Below, one piece after another: positions 16,134 to 26,076 of a stretch of 64,000 nucleotides of DNA (position 1 is its first letter; each line of letters begins with the position of its first letter). A program made the translations under genes and the position numbers. This stretch comes from Gottfriedia solisilvae (lineage in GTDB: Bacteria > Bacillota > Bacilli > Bacillales > Bacillaceae_G): NCBI RefSeq assembly GCF_002128405.1, contig NZ_NETJ01000003.1, positions 372,001 through 436,000 on the forward strand, read 5' to 3'. The notes beneath the pieces were generated by a model, which was not told the DNA's origin, made no database searches, and saw only the letters and a program-made list of their open reading frames with translations.

Positions 16134-18278
16134 GTGAATGATTTGAAAAAATGGGGATATTTAGCAATAGGACTGTTAAGTGTCCTATTAATCAGTTTTA
16201 TTGGATTTTTACTCATCGTTTTTTTAGGAAACTATGTAATAGATGAAGAGAAGCTTGTCATCCACTCTTCTTCTGAAATGGTTGATCTTGAAGGGAACTT
16301 TGTTTCGAAATTATATAATGAAAACCATCAAATTGTTTCGATAGATGATATTCCAGAATATACACAACAGGCGATTGTATCAATAGAAGATGAACGTTTT
16401 TACAAGCATCACGGGATCGACGTCCAATCAATATTTCGGGCAATCATACATGACTTAAAGGCATTTAGTAAAGTTCAAGGTGCAAGTACACTTACACAAC
16501 AACTTGCTAAAAACGTGTTTTTAACAAATGATAAAACATTTATGAGAAAGACGAAAGAGGTTATTATCGCCATTAACCTCGAAAGAAAATATACAAAGGA
16601 TCAAATTTTAGAAATGTATTTGAACCAGGTGTATTTTGGACATGGAGTATATGGTATTGGTGGTGCATCTAAGTATTATTTTGGGAAGGATATAGAAAAT
16701 CTCTCATTAGAAGAAAGTGCCTCTTTGGCTGCATTATTAAAAGCTCCTTCACATTATGATCCAGTTTCTCAGCCAGAAAGAGGTTTAGAACGTAGAAATT
16801 TAGTCTTGTATAAAATGCTAGATAATCATTACATTACTGAAGCGGAATATCGTAAAACAAAAGCCAAGCCTACAGAGTTGAATATTACTGAGCAGAAGTT
16901 TGAAAACGGCTATGCAACTTATATTGACATGGTTATTAAAGAGGCTAAGGAAAAATACGATATCTCATATGATGAGTTGTTGAATGGTGGTTATAAAGTA
17001 GTTGTACCAATTCATAAGAAAACACAGTTAACAGCATATCAGTATTTTAAAAATGGAAACTACTTTCCTGGTACTGATGAAAATGCGGAAGGTGCATTTG
17101 TTTTAATTAATTCAAAAACAGGTGGAGTTGAAGCAGCCATTGGAGGAAGAAATTATTACTTCCAAGGATTAAATCGAATTAATGTAAAAAGACAACCAGG
17201 ATCAACAATTAAGCCATTACTAGTTTATTCGCCAGCACTGGAGACAGGTAATTATAATCCATATTCATTAATACCTAATGAACAGAGTGCCTTAGGTGAT
17301 TATAAGCCTAAAAACTATAATAATGAGTATTCAAAGAATATGACAATGTATAAAGCAATACTTGAATCAGCAAATGTGCCAGCAGTTTGGCTACTAAACG
17401 ATATTGGTATAGAGGTTGCTAAAAATTACTTAGAGAAAATGAATATAAGTATTCCAGATAGAGGACTAAGTATGGCATTAGGTGGGCTTAAGAATGGGTT
17501 AACACCATTAGAACTCGTGAAAGCATATAGTACCTTTGGTCACGAAGGAGATGCATTAGAACCATTCGTAATAAGTGCTATCTATGATCATAACAATGAA
17601 TTAATAGCGAATGCGAAAATTAAAGAATATAAAGTATTTTCATCTCAGACTTCTTGGTATATGACTAAGATGCTAAGTGGTGTTGTAAAAGAAGGTACAG
17701 CCGATAAAGGTGTATTCGAAGGAGATTTAGCTGGAAAGACAGGGTCTACAAATATTCCAGGTCAAACAAACGGTAATAAAGATGCATGGTTCGTAGGATA
17801 TACACCAGATGTAATTGGTACCATATGGATGGGTTATGATAAGACAGATGCGAAGCATTTTTTACGAAATGGTAGTACTTATCCAACTATTTTATTTAAG
17901 AAGATTTTAAGAGAAGCTGGAAGAGAACCGACTACTGAATTTGAAAAACCTAAGAATATCGCAGACTTAGATTCTCCAATTGAACTAGAGCCGATTAGTA
18001 ATCTAAAATCGAAAGTATCTTTCTCTCCATTTGGATTATTCTCGGTGAAATTAACTTGGAAAGTACCAACTGATGAAAGACAGCAATATCATATTTATCG
18101 AGTAAAGGATGGAAAAGAAAAATTAATTGATACAGTTACAGGTGTTGGCGAATATCGTGATGCTTTTGTAAATGTATTTAATGTTTCTTCATATTATGTC
18201 GTTCCTTATAATCCTCAAACAAAAGAAGAGGGTGAGAGGTCTAAACTTGTCAATCCAAACATAAGAAATAAAGAATAG
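16134..18278 (+). CDS. pbpF: PbpF, class A penicillin-binding protein
   Basis: A 714-residue bifunctional peptidoglycan synthase, the length I recall for B. subtilis PbpF. One N-terminal membrane anchor (residues 7-33) is followed by the GT51 glycosyltransferase (EDERFYKHHG, GASTLTQQLAKN, EMYLNQVYFG) and the transpeptidase with active-site S of QPGSTIKP, the SAN motif and KTG of AGKTGST. A C-terminal fibronectin-like domain starts near residue 610. The start is a GTG with a poor ribosome site; the TTG at 16143 is an alternative. PbpF lies before hemEHY in B. subtilis and is made in the forespore there. No certain sigma-G promoter was recognised here. Confidence 0.9.
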   Translation: MNDLKKWGYLAIGLLSVLLISFIGFLLIVFLGNYVIDEEKLVIHSSSEMVDLEGNFVSKLYNENHQIVSIDDIPEYTQQAIVSIEDERFYKHHGIDVQSIFRAIIHDLKAFSKVQGASTLTQQLAKNVFLTNDKTFMRKTKEVIIAINLERKYTKDQILEMYLNQVYFGHGVYGIGGASKYYFGKDIENLSLEESASLAALLKAPSHYDPVSQPERGLERRNLVLYKMLDNHYITEAEYRKTKAKPTELNITEQKFENGYATYIDMVIKEAKEKYDISYDELLNGGYKVVVPIHKKTQLTAYQYFKNGNYFPGTDENAEGAFVLINSKTGGVEAAIGGRNYYFQGLNRINVKRQPGSTIKPLLVYSPALETGNYNPYSLIPNEQSALGDYKPKNYNNEYSKNMTMYKAILESANVPAVWLLNDIGIEVAKNYLEKMNISIPDRGLSMALGGLKNGLTPLELVKAYSTFGHEGDALEPFVISAIYDHNNELIANAKIKEYKVFSSQTSWYMTKMLSGVVKEGTADKGVFEGDLAGKTGSTNIPGQTNGNKDAWFVGYTPDVIGTIWMGYDKTDAKHFLRNGSTYPTILFKKILREAGREPTTEFEKPKNIADLDSPIELEPISNLKSKVSFSPFGLFSVKLTWKVPTDERQQYHIYRVKDGKEKLIDTVTGVGEYRDAFVNVFNVSSYYVVPYNPQTKEEGERSKLVNPNIRNKE

Positions 18279-18286
18279 ACATTTTA

Positions 18287-18328
18287 AGGCTCTCCTTCTT
18301 ATCTAAAGATTTGAAGGAGAGCTTTTTA
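18287..18328 (+). terminator. Terminator after pbpF
   Basis: GCTCTCCTTC (18289-18298) and GAAGGAGAGC (18313-18322) followed by TTTTT, eleven bases after the pbpF stop. Confidence 0.88.
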
Positions 18329-18424
18329 TTTGTGGATTTATAGTCAATTGACAAACAACACTCATCAACTGATAAAATATTAATTATAATAATTATTAAA
18401 TAATAAAAATTATATAGTTTATTA

Positions 18425-18454
18425 TTCGATATTTTAGTTATATTTTGATATAAT
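18425..18454 (+). promoter_or_regulatory. Possible promoter of hemEHY
   Basis: Weak TTCGAT (18425-18430), 18-base spacer, TATAAT (18449-18454). The remaining gap between pbpF and hemE (18329-18615) is AT-rich with no gene seen. Confidence 0.35.
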
Positions 18455-18615
18455 TTTTATGGGAAAAGACAAATAGTTCAATCGACCTAGTAATTGATAA
18501 AAAATGTAAATTAAGTGAACATTATGTGTCATTAATCAAGTTATCTATACAATTCAAGGTCCAATCAGTATATTTAATAGTAGAGTTTGGAAAAGTGAAA
18601 GGGAGACTTTTGAGG

Positions 18616-19659
18616 ATGAAAAAAGATTTTAACGATACATTTCTAAGAGCGGCAAGAGGAGAATCAGTAACGCATACGCCAGTTTGGTATATGAGACAAG
18701 CAGGACGTTCTCAGCCAGAATATCGAAAAATTAAAGAAAAATACTCATTATTTGAAATTACTCATCAACCAGAATTATGCGCTTATGTAACAGCGCTTCC
18801 AGTAAATCAATATAATGTAGATGCTGCAATTTTATACAAGGATATTATGTCGCCACTACCTGCGATTGGCGTAGATGTGGAGATTCAATCAGGTGTCGGT
18901 CCGGTTATTAGCAATCCAATCCGTTCTTTAGCAGATGTGAAAAAGTTAACTGATATTCATCCAGAAGAGCAATTACCTTACATCTTTGACACGATTAAAT
19001 TACTTACAACAGAAATGCTTTCAGTACCGTTAATTGGATTTGCAGGCGCACCATTTACGGTTGCAAGCTATATGATCGAATGAAGACCTTCTAGAAACTA
19101 TAATAAAACAAAATCATTTATGTATGCAGAGTCTGAAGCATGGTTTGCTTTAATGGATCATTTAGCAGAAATGACAATTAAATATGTAAAAGCTCAAGTT
19201 GATGCTGGGGCTAGTGCAATTCAATTATTTGATTCATGGGTTGGCGCATTAAATGCAGCAGACTATCGTATTTATATTAAACCTTGTATGGAGAAGATCT
19301 TTACAGCACTAAAAACTTTCAATATCCCGACAATTATGTATGGTGTTGGAGCAAGTCATTTAATCCATGAATGGAATGATCTTCCTATAAATGTCATTGG
19401 TTTAGATTGGAGAACTTCTATCACAGAAGCACGTTCACTTGGAATTACAAAAACGCTTCAAGGAAATCTAGATCCATCATTCTTATTAGCTCCATGGGAA
19501 GTAATCGAAGCTCGTGCGAAGGAAATACTTGATGAGGGCATGGCAAATCCAGGTCATATCTTTAACTTGGGTCATGGGGTATTCCCAGAAGTAAATCCAG
19601 ATACTCTTAAACGTTTAACTAGCTTTGTACATGAGTATTCTTCGAGGGTACAAGTTTAA
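18616..19659 (+). pseudogene. hemE: hemE, uroporphyrinogen decarboxylase interrupted by an in-frame TGA
   Basis: The gene encodes 347 codons from the ATG at 18616 (B. subtilis HemE is about 353 residues). Both halves are strongly conserved: [24 protein letters not shown] and YKDIMSPLP in the first, SWVGALN, GVGASHL and [12 protein letters not shown] in the second. Codon 156 (19081-19083) is TGA and codon 157 is AGA, where the family has Gly-Gly ([13 protein letters not shown]). The frame is unchanged across the stop, so the cause is substitution, not an indel. HemE decarboxylates uroporphyrinogen III to coproporphyrinogen III. Either the gene is freshly inactivated, the stop is read through, or the base calls are wrong. 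Neighbouring genes use TGA as a normal stop. Confidence 0.85.
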
Positions 19660-19681
19660 AATAAAGGACTATGGTGATGAC

Positions 19682-20614
19682 ATGAAAGAGAAAATTGGTT
19701 TATTAGTTATGGCATACGGCACGCCATATAAAGAATCAGATATTGAACGATATTATACAGATATTCGTAGAGGTAGAAAGCCTACCCCTGAAATGTTAGA
19801 GGACCTAACTGATCGTTATCGAGCAATCGGTGGAATTTCTCCATTAGCTAAAATAACGTTAGAACAAGGGAAAGCTTTAGAAAGCGATCTAAATGAAATA
19901 CAGGATAAAGTAGAATTTAAAATGTATCTTGGTTTAAAGCATATTGAACCATTCATTGAAGATGCAGTTGACCAAATGAAAAATGATGGGATTACAAAAG
20001 CAATTAGTATTGTACTTGCTCCTCATTATTCTACTTTCAGTGTGAAATCTTATAATGAACGTGCTACAAATCATTCAGAAAAGATCGATGGCCCAATCAT
20101 TACACATGTAGATGATTGGTATAGAGAAGAGAGATTTATTCAATATTGGGTTAGAGAAGTTGAAGAAATTCTGGAACCTATGAATGATAACGAAAGAGAA
20201 AAAACTGCTTTTATTTTCTCAGCACATAGTTTACCAGAAAAAATTCTTACTTACGGCGATCCGTATCCAGAACAATTAAAGCAAACAGCTGAGTTAGTTG
20301 TAGCACAGGCAGACATTAGGCATTATTATCTTGGCTGGCAAAGTGCCGGTAATACACCTGAACCATGGCTTGGACCTGATGTACAGGACTTAACACATGA
20401 ATTAGATGAAAAATATGATTTTGATACGTATGTGTATTTACCTCTAGGATTTGTAAGTGAACACTTAGAAGTACTTTATGATAACGATATAGAATGTAAG
20501 TACGTAACAGAGAAAATACAAAAAAGATATGTTCGTCCACCAATGCCAAATACAGATCCATTATTTATTAGTGGGTTAAGTACGGTTGTTTTAAGAAAGT
20601 GGAATGAACAATAA
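19682..20614 (+). CDS. hemH: Coproporphyrin/protohaem ferrochelatase
   Basis: A 310-residue ferrochelatase of the monomeric Gram-positive type (CpfC), inserting iron into coproporphyrin III. The catalytic His is in APHYSTFSVKSYN and the Glu in SAHSLPEKI; GWQSAGNTPEPWLGPDV completes the metal site. I chose the ATG at 19682 (MKEKIGLLVMAYGTPYKE) because it matches the family start; the 19 codons upstream overlap hemE. It lies 22 bases after hemE and 29 before hemY, so the three form one operon. Confidence 0.92.
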   Translation: MKEKIGLLVMAYGTPYKESDIERYYTDIRRGRKPTPEMLEDLTDRYRAIGGISPLAKITLEQGKALESDLNEIQDKVEFKMYLGLKHIEPFIEDAVDQMKNDGITKAISIVLAPHYSTFSVKSYNERATNHSEKIDGPIITHVDDWYREERFIQYWVREVEEILEPMNDNEREKTAFIFSAHSLPEKILTYGDPYPEQLKQTAELVVAQADIRHYYLGWQSAGNTPEPWLGPDVQDLTHELDEKYDFDTYVYLPLGFVSEHLEVLYDNDIECKYVTEKIQKRYVRPPMPNTDPLFISGLSTVVLRKWNEQ

Positions 20615-20643
20615 ATAGTGTTTTCTAAATAGGAGGACTATAG

Positions 20644-22065
20644 ATGAAAAAGAAGGTTGTCATTTTAGGCGGAGGAATTACTGGTCTGACAGCTGCCTAC
20701 TATTTGAAACAAGAGCAAAAAAAACAAAACCTTCCAGTTGATATTCAGTTAATAGAAGCATCAACGAAGCTTGGTGGGAAAATACAAACAGTTAGAAAAA
20801 ATGGTTTTGTCATTGAACGAGGACCTGATTCGTTTTTAGCTAGAAAAAAAAGCGCATATCGCCTTGCAGAAAATCTTGGTATCCAAAATCAGATTGTTCA
20901 TAATACAGCAGGTAAAGCTTATGTATTGGTAAATAATCAACTGTATGGAATGCCAGAAGGTTCAAATATGGGAATTCCAACCCAAATAAAACCATTCCTA
21001 TTCTCTGGACTTTTTTCACCAGCAGGAAAAGTACGAGCAGGACTTGATTTTGTACTTCCGAAAACTCAAGTTGAAGGCGATATGTCTTTAGGTGCTTTTT
21101 TTAGAAGAAGGTTGGGAAATGAAGTAGTTGAAAACTTAATTGAACCACTTTTATCAGGTATTTACTCAGGTGATATTGATAAGATGAGTTTAATGGCAAC
21201 TTTCCCTCAGTTTTTTCATCTTGAGCAAAAGTATCAAAGCATTGTTCGTGGTATGAAAAAAGAAATGCCAGTTAAAAAATCAAAAGGTCCTAGAAAAGGA
21301 ATTTTCCAGACTGTAAGTACGGGTTTAGAAACGATAGTAGAAAGAATCGAACAAGAACTTGATCAAAATGAGATTTTAAAGGGTGTACAAGCCATTAAGA
21401 TTGATAAAAAGAATAATGTATATGAAATTACATTAAGCAATCAATCAAAAATCGAAGCAGATTCAATTATTGTTGCACTTCCGCATCGTGTTATTCCAGA
21501 TTTATTTAATGAAGATACTGTTTTTGAGCCATTCCGAAAAGTTCCTTCAACTTCTGTAGCCAATGTGGCACTTGCCTTTCCTGAAAGTGCAATTAAAAAC
21601 GATATAAATGGTACAGGTTTTGTTGTTTCTAGAAATAGCGACTATAATATTACGGCATGTACCTGGACACATAAAAAATGGCCACATGCTTGTCCGAAAG
21701 GGAAAGTATTGCTTCGCTGTTACGTAGGACGACCGAAGCATCAAGATATTGTTGATCAAACTGATGAAGAGTTAGTTAAAATCGTTTTAGAGGATTTAAG
21801 GAAAACTATGGACATCGCAGAAGAGCCAGAGTTTTACGTTGTATCAAGATGGAAAGAAGCAATGCCTCAATACACAATTAATCATCAAGAGCGTACGAAA
21901 CATATGCAGCATTACTTACAAAATGAAATGCCTGGTGTATCTGTTATAGGTTGTTCATTTTATGGTTCAGGCTTACCAGATTGTATAGATCAAGGTGAGA
22001 AAGCAGTAAAAGATACAATTCAATATTTATTTAGTGGTCAAAAAGAAGTAGTTCCAAGTTATTAA
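20644..22065 (+). CDS. hemY: Coproporphyrinogen/protoporphyrinogen oxidase
   Basis: A 473-residue FAD enzyme (HemY/CgoX). The dinucleotide fold is at the start (VVILGGGITGLTAAYYL), followed by the GGKIQTVRKNGFVIERGPDSFLARK region, the LLSGIYSGD motif and a C-terminal FAD contact GSGLPDCIDQGEKA. In Bacillus it oxidises coproporphyrinogen III before ferrochelatase acts. A strong AGGAGG precedes the ATG. It is the last gene of hemEHY and is followed by a long terminator. Confidence 0.93.
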   Translation: MKKKVVILGGGITGLTAAYYLKQEQKKQNLPVDIQLIEASTKLGGKIQTVRKNGFVIERGPDSFLARKKSAYRLAENLGIQNQIVHNTAGKAYVLVNNQLYGMPEGSNMGIPTQIKPFLFSGLFSPAGKVRAGLDFVLPKTQVEGDMSLGAFFRRRLGNEVVENLIEPLLSGIYSGDIDKMSLMATFPQFFHLEQKYQSIVRGMKKEMPVKKSKGPRKGIFQTVSTGLETIVERIEQELDQNEILKGVQAIKIDKKNNVYEITLSNQSKIEADSIIVALPHRVIPDLFNEDTVFEPFRKVPSTSVANVALAFPESAIKNDINGTGFVVSRNSDYNITACTWTHKKWPHACPKGKVLLRCYVGRPKHQDIVDQTDEELVKIVLEDLRKTMDIAEEPEFYVVSRWKEAMPQYTINHQERTKHMQHYLQNEMPGVSVIGCSFYGSGLPDCIDQGEKAVKDTIQYLFSGQKEVVPSY

Positions 22066-22074
22066 TAAGAAAAC

Positions 22075-22140
22075 AGAGCAGTCTATAAGTTGATTTAAGT
22101 AGGGCAACTTGAATCAACTTTCGACTGCTCTTTCTATTTT
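22075..22140 (+). terminator. Terminator of the hemEHY operon
   Basis: AGAGCAGTC (22075-22083) pairs with GACTGCTCT (22123-22131), with an inner AGTTGATT/GAATCAACT stem, followed by a T-rich tract that overlaps the end of convergent yhfH. Confidence 0.8.
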
Positions 22141-22270
22141 AGAAGCTATTTTTTAAACAGTTAGAACAAGTATTACTGTAGCAATCATGTTGCTCTTCAA
22201 TCGTCGAATTACATTGTAAACATTTTTTCTTAGGTAAAAGTTTTAAAAATTCGGACATTTTAACAAGCAC
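22139..22270 (-). CDS. yhfH: YhfH-like cysteine-rich microprotein
   Basis: A 43-residue protein found by hand translation. It starts MLVKMSEFLKLLPKKKCLQC and contains cysteines at 17, 20, 30, 35 and 38, giving CxxC near the start and CxxxxCxxC near the end, consistent with a small zinc ribbon. The start is GTG, 8 bases after AAAGGAG; an ATG four codons in is the alternative. Size, sequence style and place next to yhfI fit B. subtilis YhfH. Function unknown. Confidence 0.75.
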   Translation of the reverse strand: MLVKMSEFLKLLPKKKCLQCNSTIEEQHDCYSNTCSNCLKNSF

Positions 22271-22436
22271 GCTACCCACTCCTTTGAGTTATCTTATTAG
22301 CATTGTATTACTACAATGTATTAAATGTCAATCTGTATTAGTACAATTTTAAAAATAATATAAATGCCTAATCTTTAATAAAACTAATAAAGTAATATAT
22401 CCAAGGTATAATAAAATCGAAGGAGTGAAACAATTC

Positions 22437-23168
22437 ATGAAAGTAACTGTGATTGGTTATTGGGGCGGTTATCCAGAAAAAGGAGAAGCGACATCTTGTT
22501 ATTTATTTCAGGAAAAAAATTTCTCACTATTAGTAGATTGTGGCTCTGGCGCATTAGCAAGCTTGCAAAATTACATAGACTTAAAAAGCATAAATTGTGT
22601 AGTTATTTCGCATTATCATCATGATCATATAGCTGATATTGGCGTACTACAATACTATAAAATTATCAATGCCGCAAATGACGGTTATGCATTACCAATT
22701 TACGGACATGGACTTGATCAAGAAAAATTTAAAGCTTTATCGAATAAGCAAGCTACGATAGGATACGAGTATAACCCTAATGAAGAACTAAACTTAGGTC
22801 CATTTACAATTCGTTTTTTGAAAACAAAGCATCCTGTAGATTGTTTTGCGATGAGAATTGAAACAGCAGATAGTACAGTTGTTTACACTGCAGATTCTAG
22901 TTATATGGAAGAATTTATTCCTTTTTCTAAAGATGCAGATTTACTTATTTGTGACTGCAATATGTATGAAAATCAAGACGGCACAAATGCAGGACATATG
23001 AATAGTAAAGAAGTGGCGACAATTGCACAACATTCAAATGTAGAACAATTGCTTTTATCACATTTACCTCACAGTGGAAATACAAATCATTTAATAGATG
23101 AAGCACAAAAGTATTATAATGGTCCTATTCAGACTGCTTATACAGGATTTGAATGGAAATCAATTTAA
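22437..23168 (+). CDS. yhfI: YhfI, metallo-beta-lactamase-fold hydrolase
   Basis: A 243-residue metallo-hydrolase. The zinc motif HYHHDHIAD (HxHxDH) is at residues 60-68, TADSSYM supplies the bridging Asp near 150, and later histidines are in AGHMNSKE and LLSHLPHS. These are typical of RNase Z/arylsulfatase-like members. I chose the ATG at 22437 (MKVTVIGYWGGYPE) over the GTG at 22425, which lies in the ribosome site. Substrate unknown. It is followed by lplJ at 15 bases and probably co-transcribed with it. Confidence 0.87.
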   Translation: MKVTVIGYWGGYPEKGEATSCYLFQEKNFSLLVDCGSGALASLQNYIDLKSINCVVISHYHHDHIADIGVLQYYKIINAANDGYALPIYGHGLDQEKFKALSNKQATIGYEYNPNEELNLGPFTIRFLKTKHPVDCFAMRIETADSTVVYTADSSYMEEFIPFSKDADLLICDCNMYENQDGTNAGHMNSKEVATIAQHSNVEQLLLSHLPHSGNTNHLIDEAQKYYNGPIQTAYTGFEWKSI

Positions 23169-23183
23169 TATAGGAGGACTCAC

Positions 23184-24173
23184 ATGCTTTTTTTAGATAA
23201 TAGAGGAATTACAGATCCAACGTTAAATTTAGCAATGGAAGAATATGCTTTAAAGCATCTAAATCCAGAAAATACATACTTTTTATTTTATATTAATGAA
23301 CCATCTATCATTATTGGGAAGAATCAAAACACAGCTGAAGAAATAAATGCAGCATATGTAAATGATCATAATATACAAGTTGTCAGAAGATTATCTGGTG
23401 GCGGAGCGGTATATCATGATTTAGGGAATTTGAACTTCAGTTTTATTACGAAGGATGATGGTGATAGTTTTCATAACTTTAGAAAGTTTACAGAGCCAGT
23501 AATCGAAGCGCTTAAAGAACTTGGAGTAAATGCTGAGCTAAGTGGACGCAATGATATATTAGCAGAAGGTAGAAAAATATCTGGAAATGCACAATTCTCA
23601 ACTAAAGGCAGAATGTTTAGTCATGGGACATTACTTTTTAATAGTAATATAGACGAAGTTGTCAATGCATTGAATGTAAAGCTTGATAAAATTCAATCAA
23701 AGGGAATTAAATCAATCAGAAGTAGAGTAGCTAATATTAAAGAATTTCTGAAAGAAGATTTAACAATCGAAGAATTTAAAGATTTGTTATTACAATCTAT
23801 TTTTAAAGAACATGGGGCAATTGAGCGCTATGAATGGTCTGATGAAGATATAAAAAATATTAAAGAGCTAGCAGATAGCAGATACCGTTCATGGGATTGG
23901 AATTACGGAAAATCTCCTAAATGTAATATTCAACAAAGTAAAAGATTTGCTGCAGGACAAGTTGATATTCGCTTAGAAGTAAATAAAGGCGTCATTGAAT
24001 CTGTTAAAATTTATGGTGACTTCTTTGGTGTTGGTGACGTGTCAGATTTAGAGCAAACGCTAGTTGGTACAAAATTTGATCAACAAGAAATTGAGCGCAA
24101 ATTACAAGATGTTAATTTAAGTTATTATTTTGGAAATGTAACGAAAGAGGAATTTTTAAGCCTATTTGTTTAA
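23184..24173 (+). CDS. lplJ: LplJ, lipoate-protein ligase
   Basis: A 329-residue lipoate-protein ligase that attaches scavenged lipoate to the E2 and GcvH domains of dehydrogenase complexes. The lipoate-binding motif RRLSGGGAVYHDLGNLNFSF is at residues 71-90, followed by GRNDILAEGRKISGNAQ; the C-terminal accessory domain extends from about 250. The AGGAGG site is good. Placement after yhfI matches yhfJ/lplJ in B. subtilis. Confidence 0.93.
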   Translation: MLFLDNRGITDPTLNLAMEEYALKHLNPENTYFLFYINEPSIIIGKNQNTAEEINAAYVNDHNIQVVRRLSGGGAVYHDLGNLNFSFITKDDGDSFHNFRKFTEPVIEALKELGVNAELSGRNDILAEGRKISGNAQFSTKGRMFSHGTLLFNSNIDEVVNALNVKLDKIQSKGIKSIRSRVANIKEFLKEDLTIEEFKDLLLQSIFKEHGAIERYEWSDEDIKNIKELADSRYRSWDWNYGKSPKCNIQQSKRFAAGQVDIRLEVNKGVIESVKIYGDFFGVGDVSDLEQTLVGTKFDQQEIERKLQDVNLSYYFGNVTKEEFLSLFV

Positions 24174-24200
24174 AAAGAGTGGATCTCCACTCTTTTTTTA
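24173..24200 (+). terminator. Terminator after lplJ
   Basis: AAAGAGTGGA (24174-24183) and TCCACTCTTT (24186-24195) with a 2-base loop, followed by T's. Confidence 0.88.
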
Positions 24201-24228
24201 TTGCTTTTAAACAAGTAATATTTCTATC

Positions 24229-24257
24229 TTGTCAGAAATGTTTTCTAGCAATATAAT
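24229..24257 (+). promoter_or_regulatory. Strong sigma-A promoter of the acyl-CoA synthetase gene
   Basis: TTGTCA (24229-24234), 17-base spacer, TATAAT (24252-24257), about 45 bases before the start codon. Confidence 0.7.
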
Positions 24258-24301
24258 ATATTTAGAATATTTTAAATTATTTTTAAAAAGGGGGTAATTT
24301 C

Positions 24302-25837
24302 TTGAATTTAGTTCATACGCTTTCACAAACTGCATTAAAACATCCTGAACATACTGCTGTAATTTTTGAAGGGCAATCATTTAGCTATGCACAATTGAAT
24401 ACATACATAACAAAGTTTGCTAGTGGTCTTTCAAAATTAGGAATTGAAAAAGGGGATAAAGTTGCATTAGTTGTTGGTAATTCCCCACATTTTATTATTG
24501 CACTATATGGTGCGTTAAAAGCTGGAGCGGCTGTCATACCAGTTAATCCACTATATTCACCAGACGAATTAATTTATATTCTAACAAATGGTGATGCCAA
24601 AGCTGTCATTACATTAGATTTATTTCTTCCACTAGTTGAAAAAGCTTCACCAATTCTTCCTAACATTGAACACTACATTATTTGTGAAACAAAGCAAGAA
24701 CATCCTTATGATTTTTCAGACAATAAATTGAAATCGTTTACAAATGTAGTTGGCCTTGGAGATTTAACATTCGAAGGACCAGAACTACATGAAGATGATT
24801 TAGCAGTAATTTTATACACTTCAGGTACTACTGGTAAACCAAAAGGTGCGATGCTTACTCATAAGAATTTATATTCTAATGCAATGGATGCTGGTCATTT
24901 CTTAGGATTTACTAGCACTGAAAAGGTAATTGCAACGCTACCAGCTTTCCATGTTTTCTGTCTAACTGTAGCGCTAAATGCACCATTAATGTATGGAGCA
25001 ACTGTTATATTTGTACCGAAGTTTAGCCCAAGTGAAATATTTAAAATCATTCGAACGCAAAAAGCAACTGTATTTGCTGGCGTTCCAACAATGTATAATT
25101 TCCTATATCAATATCCAGAAGGTAAAACTGAAGATTTTGAGTCAATTCGTTTATGTATTTCAGGAGGCTCATCATTGCCGGTAGCATTATTAGAGAATTT
25201 CGAAAAGAAATTTAACGTAATGATTTCAGAGGGCTATGGATTGTCAGAAGCTTCACCTGTAACGACATTTAACCCTTTAGATCGTCCTCGAAAAGCGGGA
25301 TCAATAGGCACGAATATTAGCAATGTAGAAAATAAAATTGTCAATGAGCTAGGAGAAGAAGTTCCGGTTGGTGTCGTTGGTGAATTAATTGCACGTGGTC
25401 CAAATATCATGAAGGGCTACTATAATATGCCAGAAGAAACGGCAATGACAATTCGTGATGGTTGGTTATACACTGGTGATTTAGCACGTAAAGATGAAGA
25501 TGGCTATTTCTATATCGTAGACCGTAAAAAAGAAATGATTATTGTGGGTGGATTTAACGTTTATCCACGTGAAGTAGAAGAGATCCTTTACAATCATCCT
25601 GAGATTGTAGAATGTGCTGTAATTGGATTGCCTGATGATAACTTCGGAGAGAGTGTCAAAGCTTATGTTGTGTCTAAAAATCCTTCATTAAGTGAAGAAA
25701 CATTAGTAGAATATTGTAAAGCTCATTTAGCAAAATATAAAGTGCCAAAATCTATTGAATTTATTTCAGAGCTTCCAAAGAATGCAACTGGAAAAATTCT
25801 AAGACGAGCATTAAAGGATTCAATAACACAATCATAA
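24302..25837 (+). CDS. lcfB: Long-chain fatty-acid-CoA ligase (LcfB/YhfL-like)
   Basis: A 511-residue AMP-forming acyl-CoA synthetase. The P-loop motif is YTSGTTGKPKGAMLTH near residue 173; GYGLSEASPVT, WLYTGDLARKDEDGY and the hinge DRKKEMIIVGGFNVYPREVE follow in order, and the catalytic lysine is in LPKNATGKILRR at the C-terminus. The start is a TTG behind AAAAGGGGG. It activates fatty acids with ATP and CoA in the cytoplasm, feeding beta-oxidation or lipid synthesis. Its place in the yhf cluster fits YhfL. Two hairpins follow it. Confidence 0.9.
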   Translation: MNLVHTLSQTALKHPEHTAVIFEGQSFSYAQLNTYITKFASGLSKLGIEKGDKVALVVGNSPHFIIALYGALKAGAAVIPVNPLYSPDELIYILTNGDAKAVITLDLFLPLVEKASPILPNIEHYIICETKQEHPYDFSDNKLKSFTNVVGLGDLTFEGPELHEDDLAVILYTSGTTGKPKGAMLTHKNLYSNAMDAGHFLGFTSTEKVIATLPAFHVFCLTVALNAPLMYGATVIFVPKFSPSEIFKIIRTQKATVFAGVPTMYNFLYQYPEGKTEDFESIRLCISGGSSLPVALLENFEKKFNVMISEGYGLSEASPVTTFNPLDRPRKAGSIGTNISNVENKIVNELGEEVPVGVVGELIARGPNIMKGYYNMPEETAMTIRDGWLYTGDLARKDEDGYFYIVDRKKEMIIVGGFNVYPREVEEILYNHPEIVECAVIGLPDDNFGESVKAYVVSKNPSLSEETLVEYCKAHLAKYKVPKSIEFISELPKNATGKILRRALKDSITQS

Positions 25838-25850
25838 TTAGCTAAAATGA

Positions 25851-25957
25851 AAAGGTACTTCCTGTTAAAGGTTGTACCTTTCAGTTTGTATGGAAAGAAA
25901 AAAGCTAAGAGATTCAGTCTGAAAGGTACTACCTATTTGGGGTTATACCTTTTTTTG
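25851..25957 (+). terminator. Two related hairpins after lcfB
   Basis: Hairpin one: AAAGGTAC (25851-25858) with GTACCTTT (25874-25881). Hairpin two: AAAGGTA (25922-25928) with TACCTTT (25946-25952), followed by a strong T-tract. The shared arms suggest duplication; only the second has a classical T-run. Confidence 0.75.
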
Positions 25958-26076
25958 TTAGAAAGCATACATACAAGTTCTATGATTTCATAAAATGAAA
26001 AGAGCGTGTTTTATTATTTTTTTTTTATGTTCTAAAATTTTGGACAAAGTTGATAATATAGAAGTGGGGGGATTAC

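Noticed and set aside
18616-19659. TGA in hemE as a sign of an altered genetic code
   Set aside because: Several neighbouring genes (for example ecsA and pstC) end in TGA, so TGA is a normal stop here.
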